Source: Candidatus Gastranaerophilales bacterium
GTDB lineage: Bacteria > Cyanobacteriota > Vampirovibrionia > Gastranaerophilales > Gastranaerophilaceae
DNA length: 40,077 nt
Direction of reading: 5' to 3'
Assembly: GCA_944324835.1 (NCBI GenBank)
Contig: CALUXV010000011.1
Span: forward strand, 1-40,077
Program-made: the position numbers and the translations under genes
The notes under the pieces: generated by a model
What the model was told of the DNA's origin: nothing
The model's database searches: none
What the model saw: the letters and a program-made list of their open reading frames with translations, nothing else
Shown: positions 7,627 to 17,089 of the stretch, in pieces
Layout of the letters: each line of letters begins with the position of its first letter
Position numbering within the stretch: the stretch's first letter is position 1

Positions 7627-9771
7627 TTGGATAAACAAAAAATCAACAGAATAATAATATTAGTATTAACATTATTTATGTTAATAATTAACCCTGCATT
7701 TGCACTTGGAGAAAATCCTGCAGATTTTGTCGGAGATAGTTTCTTTGGTGATCCTATTATAGATGGAAGAGGTCAGTTTATCCCACATGATGATTACGAT
7801 ACAAAAGAAAAAGAAAAAAATAATAATCCGAATAGAACAATCCCACCAGTAAAACTAATACGTTTAAAAATAAAAGCATATCATTACGCTAAAGAGGAAG
7901 AAAAACAAAAAAAACTTAACCCTCCGGAAGAAGAAATAAATACTGATACTCAACCGGAAGAACAATTCTTTGAAACGGATGATTATAAAAAAGCAAAAGC
8001 TAAACGTGCTAAAAAAGCTAAAAATGCAGAGCAAACTCAAATTACAATTGATTGTAAACATATGGACTATTTAACTGAAACAGGTTTAATGACTGCAACC
8101 GGGAATGTACTTGTCACGTTTCCTCATCAAGGAACAACTCTTACTGCTGATGTTTTAACATATGATAGAAACTCTAATAAAATGCATGCGGACGGTAATG
8201 TTGTTATTACAAAAGCCGGTCAAAAAACTACAGGTGAGTCAATTGATATCGATTTAAATGAAGAAAGTATTTTTATGGTGAAACCTGTAACAGAAAATCC
8301 AGATATAAAAATTCGTTCAGAAGAAGGGTATGTACAAAGAAATATAATAACTCAAGTAAAAGGTACTATTGATGTAGAAAAAAGTTCTCCTCTAATGTTT
8401 AGAACTAGCGGTGGCCCTGATGCCAGACAGTACATGCGTTCTATGATTATACCGGAAGAAGAACAAAGATTTATTACTGATGGAAAATCTAAAATATTTA
8501 AACTGAAATCAAAAGAAATTATTATTAATACTGGTGAAAATTTAGATACATTACAATTAAAAAAAGCTGAAGTTATAAGCGGTGGAAAAACAATATTAAA
8601 AATTCCAAGCATGAAAATATACTCTAACAAGGGTCATGAGTTTGTCGAAGGTAACTATCCAGAACTTGGTTCAAGAAGATATCTAGGTATGTATATTGGT
8701 CCCGGGTTTGTTGTTCAATTACCAAGAGGTTGTTTATTAAAACTCATTCCGGCCTTAACCTATCGAAATAAAATAGGATTTGGTGGTGTTGCAAGGTTTT
8801 GGAGTGCAACAAATGAAACACAAGTTAGCTATGGTACATCAAGAAGCAAAGTTGTTGTTCGAGGGGAACAAAAGCTTGATGATAATTTGAAATTACTATA
8901 TGCATCATACGACTATACAGATGATTGGTTTTTAGGCCGCAGAATGCCTAAGTATGGTGCAGACTTAATATACAGAAAAGCTTACAATACGAATAATTTA
9001 TTCGGTCCAAAATTTCCAACCCGATTTGAAAATCGAGTTAGTGCCGGTTATTTCCAAGACATGTATGAAGACAGATATTTCAATAAATTAGCCAGTCATG
9101 GAATTGGAACAACAAGATTTCGATATATGGCACAATTACATCAAAGTTTATTTAGTTATAAAAATGAAGCAAAACAATTTTATACCAGTTTTGGATTAAA
9201 CTTTGAAGGTGCTGCTACATTATACGGTACTGGTAATACTCAGATGATTGGACGTGCAGGTCCGAGCTGGCACTTACAATATAAACGATGGATGCAAGAT
9301 ATTAATTATTTACAATCAGCATATAATGATGATACTCCTATGCCTGTATTTGATGCATACAGATATGGACGTTCAAATGTGTATATCCGAGAATATTTAA
9401 GGGTATGTCCTTATCTTGTACTTGCTTGGCAAGGTTCTGTCTGTTTGTCAGATGACAGTCCTACAGATAGATTATTCCAGGAATGTTCTTTTTACGCCAG
9501 TGTTGGCCCGCAAGATGTTAAATTGAATTTCGGATATGATTTTGTAAGACAAAACGCATTTATAAATATGGTGCTTGCTGTTGACCCTAAAGGTACAACT
9601 GTTGATTATGATAAGTTAGTTGTTAAAAATCCTGATAATATAAATAAACAAAAAGCAAAAAATGAAGCATTATATAAAGCTGCACATGAGACAAGTGAAA
9701 AACCAAATAATAAAAACATTTTAACAAAAGCGGTAGTAGTAGATATAAAGGAAGATATTGATGACATCTAA
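7627..9771 (+). CDS. OstA/LptD-like outer-membrane protein
   Basis: 714 aa. Starts with TTG at 7627, chosen because AAGGGA lies just upstream and the frame then opens with a clean signal peptide (cleavage after about A26). After a charged linker, residues ~135-260 form an OstA/LptA-type repeat domain (MTATGNVLVTFPHQGTTL, KMHADGNVVITKAGQ), the beta-jellyroll that carries lipid in lipopolysaccharide transport. Residues ~340-665 are rich in alternating aromatic/polar strands, as expected for an outer-membrane barrel. A polar tail of about 45 residues follows, so the protein does not end in the usual aromatic residue. Role: probably delivery of LPS or another glycolipid to the outer membrane; true LptD orthology is not certain. 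Confidence 0.75.
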   Translation: MDKQKINRIIILVLTLFMLIINPAFALGENPADFVGDSFFGDPIIDGRGQFIPHDDYDTKEKEKNNNPNRTIPPVKLIRLKIKAYHYAKEEEKQKKLNPPEEEINTDTQPEEQFFETDDYKKAKAKRAKKAKNAEQTQITIDCKHMDYLTETGLMTATGNVLVTFPHQGTTLTADVLTYDRNSNKMHADGNVVITKAGQKTTGESIDIDLNEESIFMVKPVTENPDIKIRSEEGYVQRNIITQVKGTIDVEKSSPLMFRTSGGPDARQYMRSMIIPEEEQRFITDGKSKIFKLKSKEIIINTGENLDTLQLKKAEVISGGKTILKIPSMKIYSNKGHEFVEGNYPELGSRRYLGMYIGPGFVVQLPRGCLLKLIPALTYRNKIGFGGVARFWSATNETQVSYGTSRSKVVVRGEQKLDDNLKLLYASYDYTDDWFLGRRMPKYGADLIYRKAYNTNNLFGPKFPTRFENRVSAGYFQDMYEDRYFNKLASHGIGTTRFRYMAQLHQSLFSYKNEAKQFYTSFGLNFEGAATLYGTGNTQMIGRAGPSWHLQYKRWMQDINYLQSAYNDDTPMPVFDAYRYGRSNVYIREYLRVCPYLVLAWQGSVCLSDDSPTDRLFQECSFYASVGPQDVKLNFGYDFVRQNAFINMVLAVDPKGTTVDYDKLVVKNPDNINKQKAKNEALYKAAHETSEKPNNKNILTKAVVVDIKEDIDDI

Positions 9772-10393
9772 TTTAAGCGTTGAAGAAATCACACAACAAA
9801 TTATTAAAATCGGCAAAGTAATGGGGGATAAAGATTATACTCCAGGATATTCTGGTAATATTTCTGCAAGAATTGGCGATAAAATTTTAATTACTGTTGC
9901 TGGTTCTGCAAATGCACATTTAAAAGAAAGCGATTTTGTATTAATGGACTTTAATGGAAATTCATTAACTCCAAATAAACGTCCCTCAAGTGAAAAAAAA
10001 TTACATATTGAATTCTATCAACAAAGAGCGGATGTAAATTTTATTATACATACTCACTCCCCTTACTTAAGCAGTTTTGCTTCTGCAGGTAAAGATTTAT
10101 TATCACCGGTTATGGCTGAAAATATTTATTATTTTAAAGGAATTCCGTTAGCAGAATATGGATTGCCTTCATCACAAGAATTAGTAACAAATACTGCGAA
10201 GTATTTTAAAGATTATGATGCAATATTAATGGCAAATCATGGTTTTATAGTCGGTAGCAGAACGTTAAAAGATGCTTATTTAAAGCTTGAACTTGCGGAA
10301 CAGTATGCTCAGGTTGTATTAAATACATACATTCTTGGCGGACCAAAACCTTTAACATATAAACAGGCTCAAGAAATTTTGGATTTGCGATAA
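9761..10393 (+). CDS. Class II aldolase/adducin family protein (FucA-type)
   Basis: 210-aa zinc enzyme of the fuculose/ribulose-phosphate aldolase family. Seen: GYSGNISAR (phosphate-binding region), the catalytic Glu E78, and zinc ligands H97, H99 (IHTHSPY) and H160 (NHGFIVG). The spacing equals that of E. coli FucA (E73, H92, H94, H155). The ATG at 9761 is preferred over the TTG at 9758 because AAAGGAAG sits about 6 bases upstream. It overlaps the 3' end of the OstA/LptD-like gene by 11 bases, so it is coupled to an envelope gene. The sugar-phosphate substrate cannot be read from sequence; methylthioribulose-phosphate dehydratase is an alternative within the family. Confidence 0.88.
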   Translation: MTSNLSVEEITQQIIKIGKVMGDKDYTPGYSGNISARIGDKILITVAGSANAHLKESDFVLMDFNGNSLTPNKRPSSEKKLHIEFYQQRADVNFIIHTHSPYLSSFASAGKDLLSPVMAENIYYFKGIPLAEYGLPSSQELVTNTAKYFKDYDAILMANHGFIVGSRTLKDAYLKLELAEQYAQVVLNTYILGGPKPLTYKQAQEILDLR

Positions 10394-10441
10394 CAAACTA
10401 AAAATTGTCTTATCAAATTATAACAAAATACTTTAAAATGG

Positions 10442-10447
10442 TATTAA
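10442..10447 (+). promoter_or_regulatory. Possible extended -10 box before the 363-aa gene
   Basis: TGG-TATTAA lies so that its start site falls on the ATG at 10454. A second candidate, TAAAAT at 10434-10439, would give an 8-base leader. No ribosome site is visible. Confidence 0.35.
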
Positions 10448-10453
10448 TGTATT

Positions 10454-11545
10454 ATGTTAGTATCCTGTATTAGAAATAATATTTCATTTAGTCAAAACTT
10501 AAATCATAAAATGCATGATTTAAGTGAGTTTTCTGCAGACAAGGCTGTTATGATTCATATGACAGATTATTTACCGGTAAATGGTGAAATATTATCTACT
10601 AAAAATGTTTCAAAGGATAAGAAAGGGCTTCGTAAACCAAGAAACACTGTTCATTTCGCATTCAACCATGTTGTTACTCCAAATAGTATTGGTTTCAACT
10701 GGAACAATAAACCTATAGGTATAATTATTCCGTTTAATAAAGCTTTAGAAGTTAACCCTAAAGAAAACATAATTGGCGGCGAACCTAGTGATTTCTATAT
10801 AAAAAATAAAGTAAAACTCCCTCAAGGAACGGTAATTGTTCGAAAATCTAAAAAACTGCCATCCGGAAAATTGAGAGTTATAAATGCAGAAACAATTAAT
10901 GCAATGAAAAATACTAAAGGGATAAAAGTTGTTGAAACATCTGATAATGTAAGAGATATTACTAATAAATGTATTGAAAAAATGGGATATACAAGACTTG
11001 ATAACCTTTATAGCGAAGCAACCGGACGTAACGAGGATTTAAAATACATTTCCGGAAAAATAATTAATAGAACAATTAATGCAAATCAAAAAATTAGTGT
11101 CGCCTGGAGTAAAATGGCAGATAATATTGGTTTTTCTATTTATAAAAATCACCAAACATCTCCATTTGGGCGTTCAGAATTTTTAATTGATAGTGTTGAT
11201 ATCCTAGCTCGTAATACTAATAAATGGAATTCTACAATTAGTGTTTATAATATATTCAGCAAAAAAGATGAATATATTGACATTGATTATAAACAGGCAT
11301 TTTTAGGTGTTATAGATAGTATAAATAAATCATTACCTCCAAATACAGAACTTAGCTATGATATTAACAGGTTTAAAAATAATATTAAAGAATCTGTAAC
11401 GCCAAAAGATGCTCTAGATAAACTTGCTAAAGAACAAAAAATTAAGCCTATGGGAGAAGATATAGGCCATGTTCGTAAGAATACATCACCCAATAAAGTT
11501 CTCCAAATAATTAATGATATTGTTGATTTATATAGTATAAATTAG
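10454..11545 (+). CDS. Unrecognised 363-aa protein
   Basis: No family recognised. The N-terminus (MLVSCIRNNISFSQN) is short and not a signal peptide. Residues ~30-140 form a compact region with notable segments: VMIHMTDYLPVNGEIL, RNTVHFAFNHVV and IGIIIPFNKALEV, which looks like an alternating beta/alpha enzyme fold with invariant-looking His/Asn residues. The C-terminal half is more helical and ends DIVDLYSIN. No membrane segments. The start at 10454 has no ribosome site but is spaced for a leaderless mRNA. Its 3' end overlaps the convergent AsmA-like gene by 4 bases. It may be transcribed apart from the aldolase gene 60 bases upstream. Confidence 0.65.
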   Translation: MLVSCIRNNISFSQNLNHKMHDLSEFSADKAVMIHMTDYLPVNGEILSTKNVSKDKKGLRKPRNTVHFAFNHVVTPNSIGFNWNNKPIGIIIPFNKALEVNPKENIIGGEPSDFYIKNKVKLPQGTVIVRKSKKLPSGKLRVINAETINAMKNTKGIKVVETSDNVRDITNKCIEKMGYTRLDNLYSEATGRNEDLKYISGKIINRTINANQKISVAWSKMADNIGFSIYKNHQTSPFGRSEFLIDSVDILARNTNKWNSTISVYNIFSKKDEYIDIDYKQAFLGVIDSINKSLPPNTELSYDINRFKNNIKESVTPKDALDKLAKEQKIKPMGEDIGHVRKNTSPNKVLQIINDIVDLYSIN

Positions 11546-14500
11546 TATGGTAAATTTTCTATAAATTTGGGAATAGAAATATTTGATTGTGGTATTTCAC
11601 GTGTTTTATATTCTTTTTCTGTTTCTGATATCCACATAAATGTTCTGACAGAAGAATTTGCTTCTGCAGGTCCTGAAATTACGGCTTTAAATTCTTTTGT
11701 ATTTTTTTGAGGTAGCGGCGGTATTTTTTCTATTCCGTCTTGAAGAATTCGATACTCTTCAGTTTCTTCACCTTTTAAAGCAATTCTAAATTTATCCATC
11801 GTCATTGTTCCAAAGCTACCTAGTGATGAAACCATCGTGTTAGACAAACGTCCAAGAACGGTTACATTTGCAATATTTGACATTAATCCATAATGGCCTG
11901 ATATATACATACTCATATTCGGGCCTACCATTTTTATGTTTTTGATATTGATAACATCATTATTAATTGTTAATGCACCATATAATGATTTAAATAATCC
12001 TGTATCTTTTGATGATATCGCACGTGTAAATACTGCAAGAGATGTTTTTGCCATATTATCAGCAATAATATTTTGTGCATATAATAAATGCTCAACTTTA
12101 CCAAGTATGCTCATTTGGCCATCTCTTATCATAAATTTTAAAAAGCCTTTATCAATTAATTTTGATTTGATTGAGCTATTAATTTCAAAATCAAAATCAA
12201 GTTTCCCACAGATATTTTCCTTTAAATTAGTTAGTGACTTCATAACTGGTCCAGCACTAATATTGCGTCCTTGAATAAATGCGGAGTATCTACCTGATAA
12301 CAAATTCATGTTAATTTTGCCGGCAATTTTGCCATTATACATATTCGCAGTTAGAGAATGTACGTCAAGAAAATTCTCCTTTAATTTAAAAGAAGAGTTT
12401 AAATCGGAAAGGATTAATTGCTCAATAGGTGTTTCTATGAAAACGTTTTCGGAGAACATTGTTCCATTCTCAACTGTAATATTTATTCCTGATTCTTTTA
12501 ACATTGCAAGTGATAATGATAAATTGTCAAGATTAAGTTCTTTTGATTTTAAGTTTAATGATTTTACTTTAATATTTTTAGATAATTTTGCTTCTGCAGT
12601 TCCGACAATTCCCATAGAACTATCAAATACTCGTACATTTGTACAATCAAAATTTATAATATTTTTAGTTAAAGCTGCTGATATATTTTTGGCGGTTAAA
12701 CATCCGTATTTGTCAGATAATATTGGAAGTCTTAAGTTCCCAATTATTTCAGGAGAAGATAATTCTCCGTTTATAACCAAATTCCCTGTGATTTTTGCTA
12801 AATAATGATATATATTTACTGGACAAGTTTTTAGGATATTAACTTTTATATTTTTTAGTATCGGCCGTTTTATATTTTCTAATTCTCCGGTTATTATGCA
12901 TATTTTTTGAGAATTTGTGAGGTTTTTCTTTAGGTTTTGTGTAAATACTCCTTTATAAGAATTTACACTGCAATCATTAATTTTAAAAATGTTATCTGAA
13001 TATTTTGCTGATAAATTTAAAATCACGGGTTGTGCAAATGAAAATTTAGCACAAGATTTTTGTTGTAGGATTTGTAAATTAATGTTTTGAATAGCTTTAT
13101 CACCGTTTAGTTCTATAAATATAGGGTAAACGGCATCAAGTTCTGCAATGTTAAATACTCCATTAGGATTAGCAAAACCGGAACCTTTAAAAGAAAATGT
13201 TGATGTATTGTTATAATCAAGAACCTTACCCCACATATCTATCTTAGTATTTCCTGAATAAATTCTAAATGTATCAATATTGATATTTGAATCTGTTAAA
13301 TTTGCCCTTATTGAAGGGATTGTAATTGGCTGCATTTTGGGCTGGTTTGCTATAAAATATGTAATAACCATCTCACCGGCATGTTTACTTAGCGATTTAA
13401 AAGATAAATTTGAAAAACGGAATCGTGTTTTATCATATATACCTGATACATCTGAAAGCTGTGCTTCAACTTTTGGTACAAAATCTTTATATGAACCGGA
13501 TATATTCGCAATTACAGATATTATACCGTTATTTATCTTACAATTTTTATACATTAAGTTATGGAGTTTAAAATTATTTACAATAAAATTGAGATTCAAT
13601 TTATTTGAAACAATATCACCGGTAATAGTAACGGGTGCATTATTAATAAAAGCACTGGCGGTTTTTATTGCAATTTTGTTTCCTGAAAAATCAATATCTG
13701 AATTTAAACGATTTATTGCGAATTTATCTGTTATGATATTTGCATTTTTTAGTTTTAAAATACCATTGGATTTAATATGTTTCATATTCCCTTTTAAGAC
13801 AAAATCAGAATAAAACGTTCCGTCAATATCACGAATTAATGCTAAATTAGAAATATCAGAGAAAATTCTTGCAAGATATAATATATCCTTTAAGTTAATT
13901 TCATCCGATTTGACATTTAAATTAAAAGATGGGTTATCTGAATTAGTAAAAAATCCGTTTACTGCTATTTTATTAATTTTATTTGTATAAATAACAGAAG
14001 AAACAGAGGTTTTATTCCCCAAAAGAGTAAAATCAGCGTAACTGTATGGAAGTTTTACACCATTCATGAAAAATGTAAGTTTATCAATACTAAGTGTTCC
14101 ATCAGTTTTAATTTCTTTATCATGTTTTTTTATTTTTAAATCTGCAACAATATCTGCAGTTGCTTGTTTTTCTTTTATTTTTTGAAGGAAGTCAATTAAG
14201 TCAATTTTTTTATTTGTAAATTCTAGCCCGTCACAAGAACACGATATATCATAATTAATGTGTTTTATATTATTAATTAATAGTTTACCTCTAGTTATTA
14301 GTTTTATATGTTTGTTAGGTCTAAAATCAGAAATAATAAGTTCTTTACCTGTAAAAATATAATCCTGATTTGTATAATCTGTAATAACAAAATTATATTT
14401 CTTTAAGCGAATTTTAGAGATTACGTTTAATTTATTCAAGGGTTTAATATGATTTTGAACAACTAAATTTCCGGATTTATCAACAACTAATTTAAAATCG

Positions 14501-14811
14501 GCGTTATCTATTCGTATATCTTTTATCTTAAACTCTTTTCTTAACATTGGAATGAGTGCAAGTTTAATTTTTATACCTGACAGTTTGGCTAATTGTTTAT
14601 TATTGTCATAGTAAATATCAAAATTAGGAGATTTGATAATTATCGTAGGTGCAATTTTTAATGTTAATTTTTCGGTATTTACTGTCAGACCGTATTGTGT
14701 TTTCATTTGTTGTTTTAATAGTGGAATAAATTTATTTGCATTAAAAGGTATAAAGCAAAAAATTATACCAATAATAACTAATACTAATATAGATACCAAT
14801 ATTTTTTTCAT
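11542..14811 (-). CDS. AsmA-like inner-membrane-anchored envelope protein
   Basis: 1089 aa with one N-terminal membrane helix (residues 4-22) and a long periplasmic part made of repeated beta-rich segments. The N-terminal block NFDIYYDNNKQLAKLSGIKI followed by IKDIRIDNADFKLVVDKSGN is characteristic of AsmA family proteins, and the C-terminal part (NNDVINIKNIKMVGPNMSMY, then GHYGLMSNIANVTVLGRL) matches AsmA-like C-terminal regions. AsmA, TamB and YhdP relatives are thought to bridge inner and outer membranes and move phospholipids. This fits a diderm envelope and the OstA/LptD-like gene nearby. The start has AAGGG about 10 bases upstream. Confidence 0.82.
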   Translation of the reverse strand: MKKILVSILVLVIIGIIFCFIPFNANKFIPLLKQQMKTQYGLTVNTEKLTLKIAPTIIIKSPNFDIYYDNNKQLAKLSGIKIKLALIPMLRKEFKIKDIRIDNADFKLVVDKSGNLVVQNHIKPLNKLNVISKIRLKKYNFVITDYTNQDYIFTGKELIISDFRPNKHIKLITRGKLLINNIKHINYDISCSCDGLEFTNKKIDLIDFLQKIKEKQATADIVADLKIKKHDKEIKTDGTLSIDKLTFFMNGVKLPYSYADFTLLGNKTSVSSVIYTNKINKIAVNGFFTNSDNPSFNLNVKSDEINLKDILYLARIFSDISNLALIRDIDGTFYSDFVLKGNMKHIKSNGILKLKNANIITDKFAINRLNSDIDFSGNKIAIKTASAFINNAPVTITGDIVSNKLNLNFIVNNFKLHNLMYKNCKINNGIISVIANISGSYKDFVPKVEAQLSDVSGIYDKTRFRFSNLSFKSLSKHAGEMVITYFIANQPKMQPITIPSIRANLTDSNINIDTFRIYSGNTKIDMWGKVLDYNNTSTFSFKGSGFANPNGVFNIAELDAVYPIFIELNGDKAIQNINLQILQQKSCAKFSFAQPVILNLSAKYSDNIFKINDCSVNSYKGVFTQNLKKNLTNSQKICIITGELENIKRPILKNIKVNILKTCPVNIYHYLAKITGNLVINGELSSPEIIGNLRLPILSDKYGCLTAKNISAALTKNIINFDCTNVRVFDSSMGIVGTAEAKLSKNIKVKSLNLKSKELNLDNLSLSLAMLKESGINITVENGTMFSENVFIETPIEQLILSDLNSSFKLKENFLDVHSLTANMYNGKIAGKINMNLLSGRYSAFIQGRNISAGPVMKSLTNLKENICGKLDFDFEINSSIKSKLIDKGFLKFMIRDGQMSILGKVEHLLYAQNIIADNMAKTSLAVFTRAISSKDTGLFKSLYGALTINNDVINIKNIKMVGPNMSMYISGHYGLMSNIANVTVLGRLSNTMVSSLGSFGTMTMDKFRIALKGEETEEYRILQDGIEKIPPLPQKNTKEFKAVISGPAEANSSVRTFMWISETEKEYKTREIPQSNISIPKFIENLPY

Positions 14812-14884
14812 ATACCAAATACCCTTAAAAGCCTAGCTACTCTCCCTACATATTTTATAATTAAAATAATTAAGAAACAAGAGA

Positions 14885-15679
14885 TTAATTAAGTTTCCAC
14901 TTTCTTTTTAAAGAGGTTAGTGTACCATCATTAACCATATTAGTAACATTCATATTAACAATTTTCAAAAGAGAACGGGATTCTGGTTCTTTTCTAATAC
15001 CAATTGCATATAATTCTCTTGTATAGCGTTTAGGCAAAAGTTTAACAGAATGATCAGTTAGAGCATAATGCCTTAGAATTGTGTCGTCAGATGTGATTGC
15101 CGCAATTCTGCCGGCTTTTAAAGCATTATATGCGTCATGGTAGGTCTTATATCCAAGAACATTTACGGAAGGGAGAAGCATTCTTATATTTTTTTCTGCG
15201 GTTGAACCATATAATACTCCAACATTCTTTTCATCTAAATCTGCAAGTGTTTGAATTGAACTCCCAGCCCGAGTTAGAACAGCTTGCCCTGCAACAAAAT
15301 AAGGTTTAGAAAAACTAATGATAGCCATTCTTTCAGGCGTTCGTGTCATTGTTGCGATAACCATATCTACTTTTTCAACGTTTAATAGATATAATCTATT
15401 AGATGGTGTTACCTGTACAAATTTTATTTTATTAGGGTCATGTAAAATATCTTTTGCAATATATTTGGCGATATCTATATCAAAACCGATATTTTTTCCA
15501 TTTTCAATATAACCAAATGGACGTGTATCTGTTTTTACTCCAACAATTATATAGCCTCTTTCTTTTATAATTTTAAGTAAATCTTCTTCAACAGAATTTG
15601 CTTTATCAAGCTTATAGTCAACAGCATAAACTATACCAAGAACAATTGTTATTACAATAATCCAAAATTTATCACTCAT
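14885..15679 (-). CDS. Family 3 extracellular solute-binding protein
   Basis: 264 aa from MSDKFW; the frame reads up to 15781, but that extension is Tyr/His-rich and not family-like. An N-terminal membrane helix (about 5-22) lacks a clear cleavage site, so the protein may stay anchored. The rest is a periplasmic binding protein type 2 fold of the amino-acid-binding family: IIVGVKTDTRPFGY, GFDIDIAKYIAKDIL, VDMVIATMTRTPERM and a C-terminal NDGTLTSLKRKWKL. The MTRTPER segment is the ligand-binding Arg loop of this family. No permease or ATPase gene is adjacent, so it is an orphan receptor here. The ligand is probably an amino acid, but this is inferred from the family only. Confidence 0.85.
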   Translation of the reverse strand: MSDKFWIIVITIVLGIVYAVDYKLDKANSVEEDLLKIIKERGYIIVGVKTDTRPFGYIENGKNIGFDIDIAKYIAKDILHDPNKIKFVQVTPSNRLYLLNVEKVDMVIATMTRTPERMAIISFSKPYFVAGQAVLTRAGSSIQTLADLDEKNVGVLYGSTAEKNIRMLLPSVNVLGYKTYHDAYNALKAGRIAAITSDDTILRHYALTDHSVKLLPKRYTRELYAIGIRKEPESRSLLKIVNMNVTNMVNDGTLTSLKRKWKLN

Positions 15680-15771
15680 AAAGTATATTAAATAATGAAT
15701 ATGACCTTTTGTAAATACATTATAAAAATGGTTATTATTGTGATATTCTATATATAAATGAGGGTAATAAA

Positions 15772-16170
15772 ATGGATGCAATTAAACATTTTGAACAAGG
15801 TTTTTCTTGTGCAGAAAGTCTTGTATGTGAAGGAATTGATTTAGGAATATGTGAAAAATCTCTATTATCTGCGGCTACAGCTTTTTCTGGAGGATTAAGT
15901 TCAGGTTGCTTATGTGGTGCTATTTCTGGATCATTAATGGTATTAAGTTCTCTTTACGGAAAGAATAATAAATTTGGAAATGAAGTAAAGGCAAAAAAAA
16001 TTGCTTCAGAATTTGTTAAAAGGTTTAAAGAAAAATTCCCCGCAACTTGTTGTCGTGTCTTATCTCGGAATTTTGAATTTCATTCTCCGGAAAGACGTGA
16101 ACATTGTAAACAGATTGTAGAATTCTGTTCACAAATAATGAAAGAGCTGGCATCTTATGAAAGAGTATAA
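15772..16170 (+). CDS. C_GCAxxG_C_C family redox protein
   Basis: 132-aa small soluble protein. Seen: an early FSCAES Cys, the signature SGCLCGAISG (residues ~43-52, the C-GCAxxG part), then CC in ATCCRVL and a later EHCKQIVEFC, giving the Cys pattern of this family. Members are thought to be redox-active or metal-binding and are common in anaerobes; no defined reaction is known. GAGGG lies 8 bases before the ATG. The 3' end overlaps the next gene by 14 bases, so it is co-translated with the formyltransferase. Confidence 0.88.
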   Translation: MDAIKHFEQGFSCAESLVCEGIDLGICEKSLLSAATAFSGGLSSGCLCGAISGSLMVLSSLYGKNNKFGNEVKAKKIASEFVKRFKEKFPATCCRVLSRNFEFHSPERREHCKQIVEFCSQIMKELASYERV

Positions 16171-17089
16171 AAAACGTATTTTATTTGTAGGAATGCCTGA
16201 TATGGCATTTGTATGTCTTGAAGCATGTTATCAAGAAGGAATTAATATAGTTGGTGTAATGGGGCCGAAACCAACGCACCATATGTTTAAACCATTTAAA
16301 CAGTTTGTTGAGAATAAGAAATTAAACTTTATATATTATGATGATTTAAAATCTCCGGAATTAATTGATACGATAAAAAAACTTAATATTGATATGGCTG
16401 TTGTTTGTTCATTTAATTATAAGATTCCGGAAGTTCTTTTAAATGCGGTAAAAGATGGATTTATTAACCTGCATCCTTCACTTTTGCCGGAGTATCGCGG
16501 CTCTAATCCTTATTCTAGAGTAATTATGAACAATGAAAAAGTCACAGGTGTAACTCTTCACCACATGAGTAAAGAATTTGATAAAGGGGATATAATTCTA
16601 CAGTTAAAGTGTCCGATAGAAACAAATGAAACAATGGGAACGTTGTTTAATAAAACTAATGATATATGTATACAGTTACTATTGTCTGCGTTAAATGAAT
16701 ATGAAAAAAGACCCCTTCCATCTATACCTCAGATAGATGGAGATTATCCTGTTGCAGATGCAATTACTGATAAGGAAATGTTTCTTGACTACAATAAGTC
16801 GGCAGTTGAGCTTGAACGTTTGGTCAGAGCCTTAAATCCATTTATTCTTGCATCAACATTCTTCAGAAGGGTACTTGTAAAAGTAATGAAGTGTTCTGTT
16901 GTAAAAAAACATTATTCTTCAGATATTCCCAACGGTTCAATTGTGGATATCAGTAATAATCAAATTGTTATAAAAACTGCTAAAGACTGCTTATCACTCG
17001 ATGTAATGCAGTTCGGAAGTTACTTTGTAGGTGATAGCAAAGATTTTATAAAATACGTAAATCCCCAAAAAGGAGAAAGGTTTTATTAA
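16157..17089 (+). CDS. Formyltransferase-family protein (Fmt/ArnA type)
   Basis: 310 aa. Uses 10-formyl-tetrahydrofolate in known relatives. Seen: the catalytic triad N104, H106 and D142 in INLHPSLLPEYRG and FDKGD, the hallmark SLLPxxRG loop, and a TGVTLHHM strand that is closer to sugar formyltransferases such as ArnA than to methionyl-tRNA formyltransferase. A C-terminal domain (LERLVRALNPF onwards, about residues 210-300) resembles the OB-like Fmt C-domain. It sits between a C_GCAxxG protein and an endonuclease-IV-like TIM barrel, each overlapping by 14 or 1 bases, and not beside def/priA as typical fmt. An amino-sugar or other amine acceptor is plausible; tRNA formylation is not excluded. 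Confidence 0.8.
   Translation: MKEYKKRILFVGMPDMAFVCLEACYQEGINIVGVMGPKPTHHMFKPFKQFVENKKLNFIYYDDLKSPELIDTIKKLNIDMAVVCSFNYKIPEVLLNAVKDGFINLHPSLLPEYRGSNPYSRVIMNNEKVTGVTLHHMSKEFDKGDIILQLKCPIETNETMGTLFNKTNDICIQLLLSALNEYEKRPLPSIPQIDGDYPVADAITDKEMFLDYNKSAVELERLVRALNPFILASTFFRRVLVKVMKCSVVKKHYSSDIPNGSIVDISNNQIVIKTAKDCLSLDVMQFGSYFVGDSKDFIKYVNPQKGERFY

Noticed and set aside
13280-13813. Plus-strand frame of 177 codons inside the AsmA-like gene
   Set aside because: Shadow of the long minus-strand gene; no ribosome site and an unlikely composition.
16157-17089. Naming this gene fmt
   Set aside because: The catalytic residues fit the whole formyltransferase family; the acceptor-side motif and neighbours do not favour the methionyl-tRNA enzyme.
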